This document shows positions 13,375 through 15,295 of a stretch of 15,295 nt of DNA, piece after piece. Numbering within the stretch: position 1 is the stretch's first letter; each line of letters opens with the position of its first letter. Position numbers and translations under genes: made by a program. The notes beneath the pieces are model-generated. The model searched no databases. It worked only from the letters and a program-made list of their open reading frames with translations, and was not told the DNA's origin. Origin of the DNA: Chloroflexota bacterium (lineage in GTDB: Bacteria > Chloroflexota > UBA6077 > FW602-bin22 > JACPQP01). The stretch lies in assembly GCA_016190465.1 (NCBI GenBank), contig JACPQP010000455.1:1-15295 (forward strand). The letters run 5' to 3'.

Positions 13375-14496
13375 CTAACGTCTCACCTCTGTCTTGTCAC
13401 CGGCCCGGGCCCACCGCGGGTGCTCACGTCGAACTGCCTCGTAGATTGGCTTCGGGCGGAACTCTGGATCGACGAAGGTGTAGTAGTCGTTGTAGTTGCG
13501 GGCGGAGACCGGCAAGCGGAACGCCCATATGTTCACTCCCGCGACCCACGGCCACTCGGTGGCGGCCTTCTCGTAGGCCCGCAGCGTGTACGCGATGCGC
13601 TGACCCGGTCGCACCGCCCGCGTCCACCGCGGGTGATCGTTCCACCCGGCCTCGGTGATGAGCACCTGCTTGGCCCCGTCGCCGTTGCGCACCATCACCT
13701 CGCGCAGCAGCTCGACCCGAGCGAAGTTCAGCGTGTCCGGGCGGGCCGCGGCGTCCGGCGGAAACGTGAAGCCGTAGACGTGCGCGCTCAGCATGTCGAA
13801 GTAGTCGCGCGCGCCGGCATCGTACATCTTCTGGAGGAAGACCAGGTCGTTCATCGCCATGTCGCCCTGGTCAAGCGTCGGCGCCAGCGCGCCGCCGAGT
13901 ACGAGAGCGTCCGGGTCAGCCTGCTTGACCGCCCGATAGCCGAGCCGCAATAGATCGACATAGCCGTCCGGATCGACAGGGCGAAAACCCCACTCGAACC
14001 GGGTGTTTGGCTCGTTCCAGATCTGGTAGTAGCGGACTGCTCCCTGGTACCGGCTGGCGAAGGCGGTGACGAACCGGGCGTAGTCGCCGAAGCGCTCGCG
14101 GCCAAGGTAGCGGGGCGTCGTGTCGCGGGGACGCGCCCAGGCCGGCACGAAGTCCAGACGGGCGACGACGGCCAGCCCGTGTGCATTCGCCCGACGAATG
14201 ACCACATCCGAATGCGCCCAATCGAACCGGCCAGCCTCTGGCTCGATGTAGGCCCACGGGAACATCTCGACGATCCAACTCGTGCCCATCGCCCGCGCCA
14301 TCGCCAGCGTTCGCTCGATCTTCCACTCCTCGACCTCATCGGTGAGCCGCGTGTGGACGCCGACGACCGACTGGGGGATCGTCGCTCGACCGAAAGCGGC
14401 CGGCGACACCGGCGTGCCCCAGGTGAGCGCCCCGAGCGCGATCGCCGCCAGCAGCACGAGCGCCAGGACGCCGCGGCCAAACCGAGCGTGGGTCAT
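13375..14496 (-). CDS. Secreted glycoside hydrolase (clan A TIM barrel, GH39/GH5-like)
   Basis: A 373-residue protein with an N-terminal signal or anchor (residues about 8-35, VLALVLLAAIALGALTW). The barrel follows: VVGVHTRLTDE, IVEMFPWAYIEPEAGRFDW (75-93), QIWNEPN (158-164) with acid/base Glu162, and VLITEAGWNDHP (278-289) with the nucleophile Glu282 after strand 7, then VNIWAFRLP. This two-glutamate layout is that of retaining clan GH-A enzymes such as GH39 beta-xylosidases; the precise family and sugar are not readable. The ATG at 14496 has GAGAGGG 7 nt upstream; the frame is open to 14835 but that part covers repeat DNA. It converges on the racemase gene with a 15-nt gap and diverges from acnA. 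Confidence 0.88.
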   Translation of the reverse strand: MTHARFGRGVLALVLLAAIALGALTWGTPVSPAAFGRATIPQSVVGVHTRLTDEVEEWKIERTLAMARAMGTSWIVEMFPWAYIEPEAGRFDWAHSDVVIRRANAHGLAVVARLDFVPAWARPRDTTPRYLGRERFGDYARFVTAFASRYQGAVRYYQIWNEPNTRFEWGFRPVDPDGYVDLLRLGYRAVKQADPDALVLGGALAPTLDQGDMAMNDLVFLQKMYDAGARDYFDMLSAHVYGFTFPPDAAARPDTLNFARVELLREVMVRNGDGAKQVLITEAGWNDHPRWTRAVRPGQRIAYTLRAYEKAATEWPWVAGVNIWAFRLPVSARNYNDYYTFVDPEFRPKPIYEAVRREHPRWARAGDKTEVRR

Positions 14497-14532
14497 CGGG
14501 GATCCCTCTCCAGTGCGATTCGCGTGCGCACA

Positions 14533-14561
14533 ATGGTAGCAGTTCCGGTGGATGACATAAA
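14533..14561 (-). promoter_or_regulatory. Probable promoter of the glycoside hydrolase
   Basis: On the minus strand TGCTACCAT (14541-14533) is an extended -10 box; TTTATG (14561-14556) lies at a 17-nt spacing as a weak -35. The distance to the ATG is 36 nt. Confidence 0.5.
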
Positions 14562-14570
14562 GCGCAAGCG

Positions 14571-14614
14571 CTCCCCTCTCCCGCGGCGTGGGAGAGGGCT
14601 CGGGGTGAGGGCCG
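14571..14614. repeat. REP-like hairpin between glycosidase and acnA
   Basis: CCCTCTCCC (14574-14582) pairs exactly with GGGAGAGGG (14590-14598) around GCGGCGT, followed by CGGGGTGAGGGCCG (14601-14614). The last 14-mer is also present at 6965-6978. It is located between divergent promoters, where a terminator is not needed, so a dispersed repeat is more likely. Confidence 0.7.
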
Positions 14615-14676
14615 GGGATCGACGCGCAGATTGCCCTATCCGGTGCCACCCGGGCCGTGCGAGGTTGCCCAGGCCG

Positions 14677-14685
14677 TGATACCAT
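14677..14685 (+). promoter_or_regulatory. Possible extended -10 promoter of acnA
   Basis: TGATACCAT is an extended -10 box 36 nt before the start of acnA, the same TG-n-TACCAT pattern as upstream of the divergent glycosidase. No good -35 box is seen. Confidence 0.4.
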
Positions 14686-14721
14686 GGGGCAGATGCTGAT
14701 GCCGCGGGAGGAACAAACGGG

Positions 14722-15295
<574 letters not shown>

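Overview
The window is high-GC bacterial chromosome, with GTG and TTG starts, purine-rich Shine-Dalgarno (SD) sites and many small GC-rich dispersed repeats. An ECF sigma factor is followed by a DUF5667-type membrane protein, and sugar oxidoreductases and glycosidases are frequent. Together this suggests a Chloroflexota genome, perhaps of the Thermomicrobia/Sphaerobacter type. That placement is inference and no single gene proves it.

Layout. (a) 1-3695 and on to 4764, all on the minus strand: a cut-off glycosidase-like gene, a Gfo/Idh/MocA sugar oxidoreductase, an alpha/beta hydrolase and a GHMP-family sugar kinase. The kinase and hydrolase look like one operon driven by a good sigma-70-type promoter with a leader of about 136 nt. 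Two gene remnants lie on either side of the oxidoreductase: the first ~213 codons of a glutamate synthase (gltB) with no usable start and no own stop, and a short C-terminal piece of a uroporphyrinogen-decarboxylase-family protein directly in front of the glycosidase start. (b) 5026-5800: tRNA-Pro(CGG) with a clear promoter, tRNA-Thr(CGT), and a 58-codon frame resembling the beginning of a sigma factor that runs into a 15-bp inverted repeat. (c) 5798-8347, minus strand: a second Gfo/Idh/MocA oxidoreductase, rpsT (S20) with a TTG start and its own promoter, and an aldo/keto reductase resembling D-threo-aldose (L-fucose) dehydrogenases. (d) 8449-8640: tRNA-Lys(CTT) with a perfect TTGACA-17-TATAAT promoter, a leader hairpin and a strong 3' hairpin. 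(e) 8743-11251, minus strand: ECF sigma factor followed with overlap by a large membrane-anchored DUF5667-like partner. A 72-bp tandem repeat covers the sigma factor's 5' end, and palindromic repeat DNA is built into the partner's reading frame. (f) 11534-13359, plus strand: asd (aspartate-semialdehyde dehydrogenase) overlapping an Asp/Glu-racemase-family gene. (g) 13375-14496, minus strand: a secreted clan-A-type glycoside hydrolase. (h) 14722-end, plus strand: the N-terminal part of aconitase (acnA).

The sugar-related genes (kinase, two Gfo/Idh/MocA enzymes, aldose dehydrogenase-like reductase, two glycosidases) fit uptake and oxidation of uncommon plant or microbial sugars, but they are spread over several transcription units and separated by housekeeping genes, so no single pathway can be asserted. 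I see no CRISPR array, phage, transposase or recognisable defence system. The unusual material is decayed gene fragments, repeats inside or at the edge of coding frames, and possible RNA-level control in leaders.
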